This document shows, piece by piece, positions 1 to 9,290 of a DNA stretch of 23,819 bases. Origin of the DNA: Cristatella mucedo (taxonomy: Eukaryota > Bryozoa > Phylactolaemata > Cristatellidae). The position numbers and the translations under genes are program-made. A model generated the notes under the pieces. The model made no database searches. It was not told where the DNA came from and saw only the letters and a program-made list of their open reading frames with translations. Location: the NCBI GenBank assembly GCA_009760855.2, contig WPIO01000573.1, positions 1 through 23,819 of the forward strand, written 5' to 3'. Within the stretch, counting starts at the first letter, position 1. Each line of letters opens with the position of its first letter.

Positions 1-1215
1 GGAATATGTATAAACTTCAAATCTGCTCGTCGGAGCGTGCAGTAGCCTGGCGAAGTGCTGCACCCTTTCTTTAAGCTATTCGAACTTCAATAATTCATTT
101 CACTTCAAGTTCGCAGCAAATCACGGATTATTTACACACTTATAATTTGCTCGTCGGAGCATGGGGTAGCTTGCAGAAAGAGTGATGCAATTCGCTTTAA
201 GCTATTCACTGCTAAATAACTCATTTCGCTCGAGTTGGCAGCAGATGCGCAGATATATCTACACACTTTCAAATCTGCCTCGTCAGAGCGTGCAGTGCTT
301 GACGGCGGATGCTTTCGCTTTGCGAAGGCCATTCCCTCCCTGAATGGATCATTTCGCATACGAGTTCCCTGTGAATCTGCTGTCCAGACTTTAAGTTTGC
401 TTGTCCGTAGCCCTGCAGAAACAGCTGGCTGAGTGCTACACGTGGTTTTAAAGCCATTCGCACTATGGATGTCTCCATTTCGCAGCGAGTTCGCTGGCAG
501 ACTCGCGCAGAATACCTAGAAACTTCAAAATCTGCTCGTCGCAGCATACAATAACTGGCCAGCAAGTGATGCCAATTGGTTTAAGCTATTCGCACTTGAA
601 TAACAGCTACTTGGTTAGCAACCAGATCGCAGATTCTCTGCACACTTTCAGCTATCGTCTCGATCGGGCATTGCTCACGCACGCTGGCAAGCAGTGCTGC
701 ACCTTGTTTTCTAACCCATGCAGACTTGAATAACTCATTTTCGGACGTTAGTTTGCTTTGAGATAGTGGAATCTTTTCCCTTCAAGGTCAGCTCGTCCCA
801 GCTTTGCCTGTCAGCGTCGCCAGAGTGCAGCCACCTTGCTTTTATGCCACTCGCCACTACTTCATACCGTTCGAGTTCCGCAGCAGATCGCGACGTATCC
901 GAATTGCTAAGGTCGTCTCGTCTGCGTGCCGTGGCGCTGTGTGGCAGAGTGAGTTCTGGTTTGTTTTACATCATTCGCGCGAGTTAACTCCTTTTGCAAA
1001 AGAGTTCGTAGCCGATCTGCCAGATTATCCACACTTTTGCTCAGTTCGTCGCGGCTTCAGCGGTCTCTGGCTGCTGAGTGCTGCCGCTAACCATTCACCT
1101 TGGAATAACTCATTTTGTACGAGTTCGCAGCAGTTTGGAATCTGTGAGCACTTTTTAATCTGCTCAGTCAGACGCTGTACCACTAGCTTGGCAGAGTGAT
1201 GCAATTTGTTTTCAT
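1..1215. repeat. Partial HOR unit, monomers C (part) to L, noisy
   Basis: The block opens inside monomer C at ggaatatgtataaacttc, a C subtype shared with units 3 and 7. It runs through D, E, F, G, H, I, J, K and L. Diagnostic words survive despite the noise: cacggattatttacacac (D), gaatacctagaaacttc (G), gattctctgcacac (H), gttaactccttttgcaa (K) and ttttgtacgagttcgcag (L). From 76 to 1215 monomer spacing varies from about 120 to 132 bp. Confidence 0.85.
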
Positions 1216-2697
1216 CCATTTCTTGCTTGAATAACCCGGCTGACGGTTGGCAGCAGATGGCGGAGATATCTGCGCACTAAATCTGCTTTTTCGACAAGCG
1301 ATGCGGTAGCTGGCAGCGTAGTGCTGCACACCTTTGTTTTAGGCCAATGACCCTCAATACTTCTCGGTACATTTTCGCGCAGTTCTGCTTGCGGATTGCG
1401 GAATATACACACACGTCCAAACCTGCTCGTGGCGGCATGCCGTGCAACTGCGGCGGAGTGCTGCACCTCAATTTTAAGCCATGTGCGCTTGAAAACTCAT
1501 ATCACGTTCGAGTTGAGCGGCAGTCGCGGAATATGTATCATCGGCTTCAAATCTGCTCATCAGTGGAGCCGGTGCACAATGCGCTGGCATGACAGGTGCT
1601 GCACCTTTCTTCAGCTCTTCAGACTTCAATAATTCATTTCACTTTTTGCAGTTCATAACAAATAAATCACGGGTCCATTTACACTTATAATTTTATCGTC
1701 GATTATAGATGCTTGAAGAGTGTGATGATTCCTTTAGCTATTCACATTGCCCGAATAACTCTCATTTTTCACTCGAGTTCCTGTGTAGAATATCTACACA
1801 CCAAATGTTATAGTCTTTCGACGATCTACCACAGGTAAACTAACTGTGAATTGCTTTACTGGCGGGCCATTTACTCGAATAGATCCATTTCCGCACGGAA
1901 AATCAGAATCACCAGAATATTTTATTCATACCAGATTTGTTGTGTATGCGTGCAGAAGCTGGCTGAGTGCTGCACCTGTGGCCATTCGCGCGAATGACTC
2001 CATTTTTCCCGAGTTGTGCTGCTGGATCGCGATACCTAGAAGGCTTTCAAAATCTGCTCGTCCCTGCGGCCAATAGCTGGCAGCAAGAGTGTTCTGCAAT
2101 TTGGTTCCGCCAGCCATTCGCATGAACAACTTATTCGCACGAGTTAGCAGCGGATCCTGGATTCTCTGCCCACCACTTCAATCATCGTCGGGCGGCCGGC
2201 AAGAAGCGGCAGCGCAGGGTGCTACTGCCATTTAACCAATTCGAACGGACAATGCTCATTTGCGGACGAGTTTATAAGTGGATATTTTCCGCTGATCAAT
2301 CGTCCCAGCTTACCTTCCTTCCAGCCAGGTGCAGCGCAACAACGCTTTGTACCACTCTACACGCTAATTCATTTCGTTCAGGTTCGCAGCAGATCCTAAC
2401 GAAATATCAGATTTTTAAAGTCGTCGTCCCGTGCACCGCGCTGGTAGCAAGGTGATTCAGTGGTTTGTTTTACGCCCATTCATAGTTAACTTCTTTTGCA
2501 GAGTTCGCGGCAGTGGCGAGTTATTATCTACTTTTACTCAGTTCGATACGCGGCTAGCCAGTCTCAGCGCTGATCTTTGCGCGCCTTTCTTGTACTTGCC
2601 AGATAATCATTTTTGTACGAGTTCACAGCACGGTTGCAGGTCTCGCCTGAACCGCTTTTAATCTGCTTCCTTTTGCAGCAGAGTGATGAATTCCAAA
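1216..2697. repeat. HOR unit A-L, noisy
   Basis: A complete 12-monomer unit of about 1482 bp with degraded monomers. A is recognisable by ttggcagcagatggcgg, B by ggccaatg followed by cggattgcggaatat, C by ccatgtgcgcttgaaaac, F by actcgaatagatcc and K by catagttaacttcttttgca. E and F (1739-1981) are the worst preserved and J to L are heavily altered. B carries the x-type subtype signature gcatgccgtg. Confidence 0.8.
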
Positions 2698-2996
2698 CCA
2701 TTCCTTTTGAATAACCCATTTCACACAGTTGGCAGCCAGATGAAAGCGGAATATCTATAGACTTTAAATCTGCTTTCGAAGCGATGCGGTAGCGGCAGCT
2801 GAGTGTTGCACCTTTGTTTTTGTAAATCTAAGTCTATAATATCATTTCACTGAGTTCACCGGCGGACAGTTGCGGAATATCTACGGTTTCAAAACCTATG
2901 TTAGCCAGCACCGCCATGCTTTAACAGAATGCTGCACTGCTGTTTTTAAGCCATGTGCATGAAAAACTCATTTCTTTCCAGTTATGGCAGCAGTAG
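2698..2996. repeat. Partial HOR unit, monomers A, B and part of C, noisy
   Basis: A begins at 2698 with ccattccttttgaataaccc, B at about 2824 (its head is strongly altered) and C at 2951 with ccatgtgcatgaaaaac. C stops after about 42 bp, near the word ggcagcagt. The sequence then continues with the tail of a G monomer, so D, E, F and most of G are missing. Confidence 0.75.
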
Positions 2997-3010
2997 TTCT
3001 TTGGTTTAAG
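2985..3010. other. Phase-breaking junction C to G tail, noisy to clean
   Basis: C sequence ending near ggcagcag is followed by ttctttggtttaag, which ends like the G tail caatttggtttaag. The HOR order therefore jumps from C to the C-terminal edge of G and then to H at 3011. To the left monomers are noisy, to the right clean. A break in repeat phase and a change in sequence quality at the same base suggest an assembly join; a genuine recombination junction is the alternative. Confidence 0.7.
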
Positions 3011-3630
3011 CCATTCGCACTTGAATAACTTATTTCGCACGAGTCAGCAGCAGATCGCAGATTCTCTGCACACTTTAAATCGTCTCGTCGGAGCGTGAGG
3101 CAGCTGGCAGCAGAGTGCTGCACCTTGTTTTTAGCCATTCGAACTTAAATAACTCATTTCGGACGAGTTTGATGCAGATAGCTGAGTATTTTCACACTTC
3201 AAGTCAGCTCGTCCCAGCTTGCTGTAGCTGGCAGCCGAGTGCAGCAACTTGCTTTATGCCACTCACACTTCAATAATTCATTTCGCTCGAGTTCGCAGCA
3301 GATCGCGAAATATCTAGACACTTTAAGTCATCTCGTCCCTGCGTGCAGTAGCTGGGAGCAGAGTGATTCAATTTGTTTTGCGCCATTCGCACTTGATTAA
3401 CTCCTTTTGCAAGAGTTCGCAGCAGATCGCAGATTACCTACACACTTTTAATCAGCTCGTCGCAGCGAGAAGTCTCTGGCAGCACAGTGCATCATCTAGC
3501 ATTAAGCCATTCACCCTTGAATAACTCATTTCGTACGAGTTCGCAGCAGTTTGCGGAATATGTAGACACTTTTAATCTGCTCGTCGTAGCATGCTGTACC
3601 TAGCAGCAGAGTGATGCAATTTGTTTTAAG
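2997..3630. repeat. Partial HOR unit, G tail plus monomers H-L
   Basis: Clean monomers: H 3011, I 3135, J 3259, K 3383, L 3507, each 124 bp. I differs slightly from later copies (gatgcagatagctgagtatt where others read gcttaagatagtggaatatt). J and K are 'gggagcag' subtypes, resembling those in unit 2 and in the right-hand super-HOR rather than units 3-8. K ends in catcatctagcattaag instead of gctgccctagcattaag. Confidence 0.9.
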
Positions 3631-5065
3631 CCATTCGCACTTGAATAACCCATTTCACACGAGTTGGCAGCAGATGGCGGAATATCTACAGACTTTAAAT
3701 CTGCTTTTCGAAGCGTGCGGTAGCTGGCAGCTGAGTGTTGCACCTTGTTTTAGGCCAATCGCCCTCAATAACTCATTTCGCACGAGTTCGCAGCGGATTG
3801 CGGAATATCTACACGTTTCAAACCTGCTCGTGGCAGCATGCCGTAGCTTGCGGCAGAGTGATGCAATTTGTTTTAAGCCATTCCCACTTGAATAACCCAT
3901 TTCGCTCGAGTTGGCAGCGCTGGCAGCAGAGTGCTGCACCTTTCTTTAAGCTATTCGAACTTCAATAATTCATTTCGCACAAGTTCGCAGCAAATCACGG
4001 ATTATTTACACACTTATAATTTGCTCGTCGGAGCATGGGGTAGCTTGCAGAAGAGTGATGCAATTCGCTTTAAGCTATTCACCTTTGAATAACTCATTTC
4101 GCTCGAGTTCGCAGCAGATCGCAGAATATCTACACACTTCAAATCTGCTCGTCAGAGCGTGCGGTAGCTGACGGCAGATTGCTTTACTTTGCTTGAGGCC
4201 ATTCCCACTCGAATAGATCATTTCGCACGAAATCCCAGCAGATCGCCGAATATTTTTATTCTTCAAATTTGTTTGTCGTAGCGTGCAGAAGCTGGCAGCT
4301 GAGTGCTGCACCTGGTTTTAAGCCATTCGCACTTGAATGACTCATTTTCCACGAGTTCGCAGCAGATCGCAGAATACCTAGAAACTTCAAATCTGCTCGT
4401 CGCAGCATGCAATAGCTGGCAGCAGAGTGATGCAATTTGGTTTAAGCCATTCGCACTTGAATAACTTATTTCGCACGAGTTAGCAGCAGATCGCAGATTC
4501 TCTGCACACTTTAAATCGTCTCGTCGGAGCATGCGGCAGCTGGCAGCAGAGTGCTGCACCTTGTTTTAACCCATTCGAACTTGAATAACTCATTTCGGAC
4601 GAGTTTGCTTAAGATAGTGGAATATTTTCACACTTCAAGTCAGCTCGTCCCAGCTTGCTGTAGCTGGCAGCCGAGTGCAGCACCTTGCTTTATGCCACTC
4701 ACACTTCAATAATTCATTTCGTTCGAGTTCGCAGCAGATCGCGAAATATCTAGAAACTTTAAGTCGTCTCGTCCCTGCCTGCCGTAGCTGGTAGCAGAGT
4801 GATTCAATTTGTTTTACGCCATTCGCACTTGATTAACTTCTTTTGCAAGAGTTCGCAGCAGATCGCAGATTATCTACACACTTTTACTCAGTTCGTCGCA
4901 GCTAGCAGTCTCTGGCAGCACAGTGCTGCCCTAGCATTAAGCCATTCACCCTTGAATAACTCATTTTGTACGAGTTCGCAGCAGTTTGCGGAATATGTAG
5001 ACACTTTTAATCTGCTCGTCGTAGCATGCTGTACCTAGCAGCAGAGTGATGCAATTTGTTTTAAG
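3631..5065. repeat. HOR unit 1 (1435 bp, shortened)
   Basis: Monomer starts: A 3631, B 3755, C 3878 (73 bp), D 3951, E 4075, F 4199, G 4323, H 4447, I 4571, J 4695, K 4819, L 4942. The unit is 51 bp short because C lost its middle. The tail of B reads gagtgatgcaatttgtttta, which is an L tail, and the head of C reads ccattcccacttgaataacc, which is A-like, so the B/C boundary is mosaic. F carries the variant atatttttattcttcaaatt. Confidence 0.92.
3845..3950. repeat. Mosaic B/C junction with 51-bp deletion in C
   Basis: B switches to an L-type tail at about 3850. C starts with an A-like head and an E-like tttcgctcgagtt, then jumps from ttggcagc directly to gctggcagcagagtgctgca. The missing part corresponds to C positions about 42-93. 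Little or no microhomology is visible at the joint. This fits patchy gene conversion or unequal exchange between non-equivalent monomers plus a deletion. Confidence 0.75.
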
Positions 5066-6441
5066 CCATTCGCACTTGAATAACCCATTTCACACGATTT
5101 GGCAGCAGATGGTGGAATATCTACAGACTTTAAATCTGCTTTTCGAAGCGTGCGGTAGCTGGCAGCTGAGTGCTGCTCCTTGTTTTAGGCCATTCGCCCT
5201 CAATAACTCATTTCGCACGAGTTCGCAGCGGATTGCGGAATATCTACATGTTTCAAACCTGCTCGTGGCAGCATGTGGTAGCTTGAAGCAGAGTGCTGCA
5301 CCTTGTTTTAAGCCATGTGCACTTCAAAAACTCATTTCGTTCGAGTTGGCAGCAGTTCGCGGAATATGTAAACACTTCAAATCTGCTCGTCGGAGCGTGC
5401 AGTAGCTGGCAGCAGAGTGCTGCACCTTTCTTTAAGCTATTCGCAATTCAATAATTCATTTCGCACAAGTTCGCAGTAGATCACGGATTATTTACACACT
5501 TATAATTTGCTCGTCGGAGCATGGGGTAGCTTGCAGAAGAGTGATGCAATTCGCTTTAAGCCATTCACCCTTGAATAACTCATTTCGCTCGAGTTCGCAG
5601 CAGATCGCAGAATAGCTACACACTTCAAATCTGCTCGTCAGAGCGTGCGGTAGCTGACGGCAGATTGCTTTACCTTCCTTGAGGCCATTCCCACTCGAAT
5701 AGATCATTTCGCACGAGTTCCCAGCAGATCGCAGAATATTTTCAGACTTCAAATTTGTTTGTCGTAGCGTGCAGAAGCTGGCAGCTGAGTGCTGCACCTG
5801 GTTTTAAGCCATTCGCACTTGAATGACTCATTTTCCACGAGTTCGCAGCAGATCGCAGAATACCTAGAAACTTCAAATCTGCTCGTCGCAGCATGCAATA
5901 GCTGGCAGCAGAGTGATGCAATTTGGTTTAAGCCATTCGCACTTGAATAACTTATTTCGCACGAGTTAGCAGCAGATCGCAGATTCTCTGCACCAGAATA
6001 TTTTCACACTTCAAGTCAGCTCGTCCCAGCTTGCTGTAGCTGGCAGCCGAGTGCAGCACCTTGCTTTATGCCACTCACACTTCAATAATTCATTTCGTTC
6101 GAGTTCGCAGCAGATCGCGAAATATCTAGACACTTTAAGTCGTCTCGTCCCTGCGTGCAGTAGCTGGGAGCAGAGTGATTCAATTTGTTTTGAGCCATTC
6201 GCACTTGATTAACTCCTTTTGCAAGAGTTCGCAGCAGATCGCAGATTATCTACACACTTTTACTCAGTTCGTCGCAGCTAGCAGTCTCTGGCAGCACAGT
6301 GCTGCCCTAGCATTAAGCCATTCACCCTTGAATAACTCATTTTGTACGAGTTCGCAGCAGTTTGCGGAATATGTAGACACTTTTAATCTGCTCGTCGTAG
6401 CATGCTGTACCTAGCAGCAGAGTGATGCAATTTGTTTTAAG
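5066..6441. repeat. HOR unit 2 (1376 bp, H/I fused)
   Basis: Monomer starts: A 5066, B 5190, C 5313, D 5437, E 5561, F 5685, G 5809, H/I hybrid 5933, J 6071, K 6195, L 6318. The unit has 11 monomers because H and I are joined into one 138-bp hybrid, a loss of about 110 bp. B starts ccattcgccctcaata, unlike the ccaatcgccc of units 3-9, a feature shared with the right-hand super-HOR. Confidence 0.92.
5933..6070. repeat. H/I fusion monomer
   Basis: The first about 62 bp are H (through gattctctgcac). The sequence then passes to cagaatattttcacac and continues as I to its tail gctttatg. About 110 bp, the second half of H and first half of I, are missing. The joint lies near the middle of both monomers, as expected from out-of-register exchange or slippage, but no clear microhomology is visible. 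Confidence 0.85.
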
Positions 6442-7927
6442 CCATTCGCACTTGAATAACCCATTTCACACGAGTTGGCAGCAGATGGCGGAATATCTAC
6501 AGACTTTAAATCTGCTTTTCGAAGCGTGCGGTAGCTGGCAGCTGAGTGCTTGCCTTGTTTTAGGCCAATCGCCCTCAATAACTCATTTCGCACGAGTTCG
6601 CAGCGGATTGCGGAATATCTACATGTTTCAAACCTGCTCGTGGCAGCATGCGGTAGCTTGCAGCAGAGTGCTGCACCTTGTTTTAAGCCATGTGCACTTG
6701 AAAAACTCATTTCGTTCGAGTTGGCAGCAGTTCGCGGAATATGTATAAACTTCAAATCTGCTCGTCGGAGCGTGCAGTAGCTGGCAGCAGAGTGCTGCAC
6801 CTTTCTTTAAGCTATTCGAACTTCAATAATTCATTTCGCACAAGTTCGCAGCAAATCACGGATTATTTACACACTTATAATTTGCTCGTCGGAGCATGGG
6901 GTAGCTTGCAGAAGAGTGATGCAATTCGCTTTAAGCTATTCACCTTTAAATAACTCATTTCGCTCGAGTTCGCAGCAGATCGCAGAATATCTACACACTT
7001 CAAATCTGCTCGTCAGAGCGTGCGGTAGCTGACGGCAGATTGCTTTACTTTGCTTGAGGCCATTCCCACTCGAATGGATCATTTCGCACGAGTTCCCAGC
7101 AGATCGCAGAATATTTTCAGACTTTAAGTTTGCTTGTCGTAGCCTGCAGAAGCTGGCGGCTGAGTGCTGCACGTGGTTTTAAGCCATTCGCACTTGAATG
7201 ACTCATTTTCCACGAGTTCGCAGCAGATCGCAGAATACCTAGAAACTTCAAATCTGCTCGTCGCAGCATGCAATAGCTGGCAGCAGAGTGATGCAATTTG
7301 GTTTAAGCCATTCGCACTTGAATAACTTATTTCGCACGAGTTAGCAGCAGATCGCAGATTCTCTGCACACTTTAAATCGTCTCGTCGGAGCGTGCGGCAG
7401 CTGGCAGCAGAGTGCTGCACCTTGTTTTAACCCATTCGAACTTGAATAACTCATTTCGGACGAGTTTGCTTAAGATAGTGGAATATTTTCACACTTCAAG
7501 TCAGCTCGTCCCAGCTTGCTGTAGCTGGCAGCCGAGTGCAGCACCTTGCTTTATGCCACTCACACTTCAATAATTCATTTCGTTCGAGTTCGCAGCAGAT
7601 CGCGAAATATCTAGACACTTTAAGTCGTCTCGTCCCTGCGTGCCGTAGCTGGTAGCAGAGTGATTCAATTTGTTTTTACGCCATTCGCACTTGATTAACT
7701 CCTTTTGCAAGAGTTCGCAGCAGATCGCAGATTATCTACACACTTTTACTCAGTTCGTCGCAGCTAGCAGTCTCTGGCAGCACAGTGCTGCCCTAGCATT
7801 AAGCCATTCACCCTTGAATAACTCATTTTGTACGAGTTCGCAGCAGTTTGCGGAATATGTAGACACTTTTAATCTGCTCGTCGGAGCATGCTGTACCTAG
7901 CAGCAGAGTGATGCAATTTGTTTTAAG
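6442..7927. repeat. HOR unit 3 (1486 bp)
   Basis: Twelve monomers: A 6442, B 6565, C 6688, D 6812, E 6936, F 7060, G 7184, H 7308, I 7432, J 7556, K 7681, L 7804. A ends gagtgcttgccttg, one base short of the usual form, and J carries a T5 instead of T4 before acg, so the two indels cancel. C is the tataaacttc subtype. F is a mixture of the two F haplotypes. Confidence 0.95.
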
Positions 7928-8051
7928 CCATTCGCACTTGAATAACCCATTTCACACGAGTTGGCAGCAGATGGCGGAATATCTACAGACTTTAAATCTG
8001 CTTTTCGAAGCGTGCGGTAGCTGGCAGCTGAGTGTTGCACCTTGTTTTAGG
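7928..8051. repeat. Reference monomer A (124 bp)
   Basis: Diagnostic words: aacccatttcacacgagttg, cagatggcggaatatctaca, gcttttcgaagcgtgcgg, and tail gagtgttgcaccttgtttta ending in ggcc of the next monomer. The tail begins gctggcagctgagtg, with ctg instead of the usual cag. Confidence 0.93.
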
Positions 8052-8174
8052 CCAATCGCCCTCAATAACTCATTTCGCACGAGTTCGCAGCGGATTGCGG
8101 AATATCTACACGTTTCAAACCTGCTCGTGGCAGCATGCCGTAGCTTGCGGCAGAGTGCTGCACCTTGTTTTAAG
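8052..8174. repeat. Reference monomer B (123 bp)
   Basis: Head ccaatcgccctcaataactc has one base fewer than the other monomers. Further marks are gcagcggattgcggaat, cgtttcaaacctgctcgtgg and gcatgccgtagcttgcgg. Two haplotypes of this monomer are interspersed along the array. Confidence 0.93.
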
Positions 8175-8298
8175 CCATGTGCACTTGAAAAACTCATTTC
8201 GTTCGAGTTGGCAGCAGTTCGCGGAATATGTAAACACTTCAAATCTGCTCGTCGGAGCGTGCAGTAGCTGGCAGCAGAGTGCTGCACCTTTCTTTAAG
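8175..8298. repeat. Reference monomer C (124 bp)
   Basis: Head ccatgtgcacttgaaaaact, then tttcgttcgagttggcagc, gttcgcggaatatgtaaac and tail cacctttctttaag. Two internal subtypes exist: atgtaaacacttc and atgtataaacttc. C is the monomer most often shortened (units 1 and 9). Confidence 0.93.
8274..8288. repeat. Dyad-symmetric hairpin motif (example in monomer C)
   Basis: The word gcagcagagtgctgc is a perfect inverted repeat: a 6-bp stem gcagca/tgctgc around the loop gag. It recurs in monomers B, C and H, and a related form (ctggcagct) occurs in A and F. In D, G and L the right arm reads tgatgc and in J it reads tgattc, so the stem is broken. Non-B structures in satellite dyads are discussed in centromere research; any role here is inference. 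Confidence 0.7.
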
Positions 8299-8422
8299 CT
8301 ATTCGAACTTCAATAATTCATTTCGCACAAGTTCGCAGCAAATCACGGATTATTTACACACTTATAATTTGCTCGTCGGAGCATGGGGTAGCTTGCAGAA
8401 GAGTGATGCAATTCACTTTAAG
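8299..8422. repeat. Reference monomer D (124 bp)
   Basis: Head ctattcgaacttcaataatt, then cacaagttcgcagcaaatca, cggattatttacacacttat, gcatggggtagcttgcag and tail agagtgatgcaattcacttt. Most other copies read attcgctttaag at the end. Confidence 0.93.
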
Positions 8423-8546
8423 CCATTCACCTTTGAATAACTCATTTCGCTCGAGTTCGCAGCAGATCGCAGAATATCTACACACTTCAAATCTGCTCGT
8501 CAGAGCGTGCGGTAGCTGACGGCAGATTGCTTTACCTTGCTTGAGG
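8423..8546. repeat. Reference monomer E (124 bp)
   Basis: Head ccattcacctttgaataact, then tttcgctcgagttcgcagc (containing the palindrome ctcgag), gctcgtcagagcgtgcgg, gtagctgacggcagattgct and tail ttaccttgcttgagg. Confidence 0.93.
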
Positions 8547-8670
8547 CCATTCCCACTCGAATAGATCATTTCGCACGAGTTCCCAGCAGATCGCAGAATA
8601 TTTTTAGACTTTAAGTTTGCTTGTCGTAGCGTGCAGAAGCTGGCAGCTGAGTGCTGCACCTGGTTTTAAG
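8547..8670. repeat. Reference monomer F (124 bp)
   Basis: Head ccattcccactcgaatagat, then cgagttcccagcagatcg, atttttagactttaagtttg, cttgtcgtagcgtgcagaag and tail gctgcacctggttttaag. Alpha and beta haplotypes differ around the middle word. Confidence 0.93.
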
Positions 8671-8794
8671 CCCTTCGCACTTGAATGACTCATTTTCCAC
8701 GAGTTCGCAGCAGATCGCAGAATACCTAGAAACTTCAAATCTGCTCGTCGCAGCATGCAATAGCTGGCAGCAGAGTGATGCAATTTGGTTTAAG
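8671..8794. repeat. Reference monomer G (124 bp)
   Basis: Head ccattcgcacttgaatgact (cccttc in this copy), then cattttccacgagttcgcag, cagaatacctagaaacttc, cgcagcatgcaatagctgg and tail gatgcaatttggtttaag. This is one of the most uniform monomers across units 1-8. Confidence 0.93.
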
Positions 8795-8919
8795 CCATTC
8801 GCACTTGAATAACTTATTTCGCACGAGTTAGCAGCAGATCGCAGATTCTCTGCACACTTTAAATCGTCTCGTCGGAGCGTGCGGCAGCTGGCAGCAGAGT
8901 GCTGCACCTTGTTTTTAAC
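8795..8919. repeat. Reference monomer H (124 bp, 125 here)
   Basis: Head as the general monomer, then aacttatttcgcacgagtta, cgcagattctctgcacactt, aaatcgtctcgtcggagcg and gcggcagctggcagcagag. The tail has T5 in this copy and T4 in most others. Confidence 0.93.
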
Positions 8920-9043
8920 CCATTCGAACTTAAATAACTCATTTCGGACGAGTTTGCTTAAGATAGTGGAATATTTTCACACTTCAAGTCAGCTCGTCCC
9001 AGCTTGCTGTAGCTGGCAGCCGAGTGCAGCACCTTGCTTTATG
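8920..9043. repeat. Reference monomer I (124 bp)
   Basis: Head ccattcgaacttaaataact, then tttcggacgagtttgctta, gatagtggaatattttcac, caagtcagctcgtcccagct and tail cgagtgcagcaccttgcttt ending in atg. Confidence 0.93.
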
Positions 9044-9167
9044 CCACTCACACTTCAATAATTCATTTCGTTCGAGTTCGCAGCAGATCGCGAAATATCT
9101 AGACACTTTAAGTCGTCTCGTCCCTGCGTGCCGTAGCTGGTAGCAGAGTGATTCAATTTGTTTTACG
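9044..9167. repeat. Reference monomer J (124 bp)
   Basis: Head ccactcacacttcaataatt, then gatcgcgaaatatctagaca, gtcgtctcgtccctgcgtgc, gtagctggtagcagagtgat and tail tcaatttgttttacg. Confidence 0.93.
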
Positions 9168-9290
9168 CCATTCGCACTTGATTAACTCCTTTTGCAAGAG
9201 TTCGCAGCAGATCGCAGATTATCTACACACTTTTACTCAGCTCGTCGCAGCTAGCAGTCTCTGGCAGCACAGTGCTGCCCTAGCATTAAG
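9168..9290. repeat. Reference monomer K (123 bp)
   Basis: Head ccattcgcacttgattaact, then ccttttgcaagagttcgcag, cagattatctacacactttt, gcagctagcagtctctggca and tail gctgccctagcattaag. Copies in the super-HOR read gctgcacc and are 124 bp, so the 123-bp form comes from a lost base in the tail. Confidence 0.93.

Larger units (their letters stand above)
1..2996. repeat. Noisy, indel-rich satellite block in HOR order
   Basis: This block matches the clean HOR monomer for monomer but with many single-base insertions, deletions and substitutions, far more than anywhere to the right. Recognisable starts: D 76, E 202, F 329, G 454, H 586, I 716, J 847, K ~971, L 1091, A 1216, B 1344, C 1479, D ~1615, E ~1739, F 1867, G 1982, H 2114, I ~2236, J ~2352, K ~2476, L ~2596, A 2698, B ~2824, C 2951. 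The variant order C-L, A-L, A-C is unbroken. Many changes are duplicated neighbouring bases, for example gcagaaagagtg for gcagaagagtg and aatctgcctcgtc for aatctgctcgtc. This looks more like uncorrected long-read sequence than old decay, but both remain possible. Confidence 0.85.

Noticed and set aside
1-2661. Open frames of 60-130 codons in the noisy left block
   Set aside because: They lie in degraded monomers of the same satellite, use changing frames and have no homologue in the clean units at matching positions, so they come from indel noise.
3611-3895. Recurrent 60-130-codon open frames on both strands (for example the 119-codon frame at 7908-8267)
   Set aside because: They recur at exactly HOR spacing, overlap on both strands and cross monomer borders. 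The monomer length of 124 (3 x 41 + 1) shifts frame each monomer so that frames close after two to three monomers. The peptides are translated satellite with no recognisable domain.
7928-8051. Monomer as an internal duplication of a ~60-bp half
   Set aside because: gcagcag recurs at an offset of 60 and acttgaa/acttcaa at 53, but the offsets disagree and intervening matches are near background, so an ancient half-monomer duplication is not supported by eye.
8423-8546. Promoter or terminator-like signals (tataat-like words, T runs after dyads)
   Set aside because: Words such as acttataatttgc in D and the T4 runs after gctgcacc recur with every HOR copy and have no adjacent gene; they are satellite composition.
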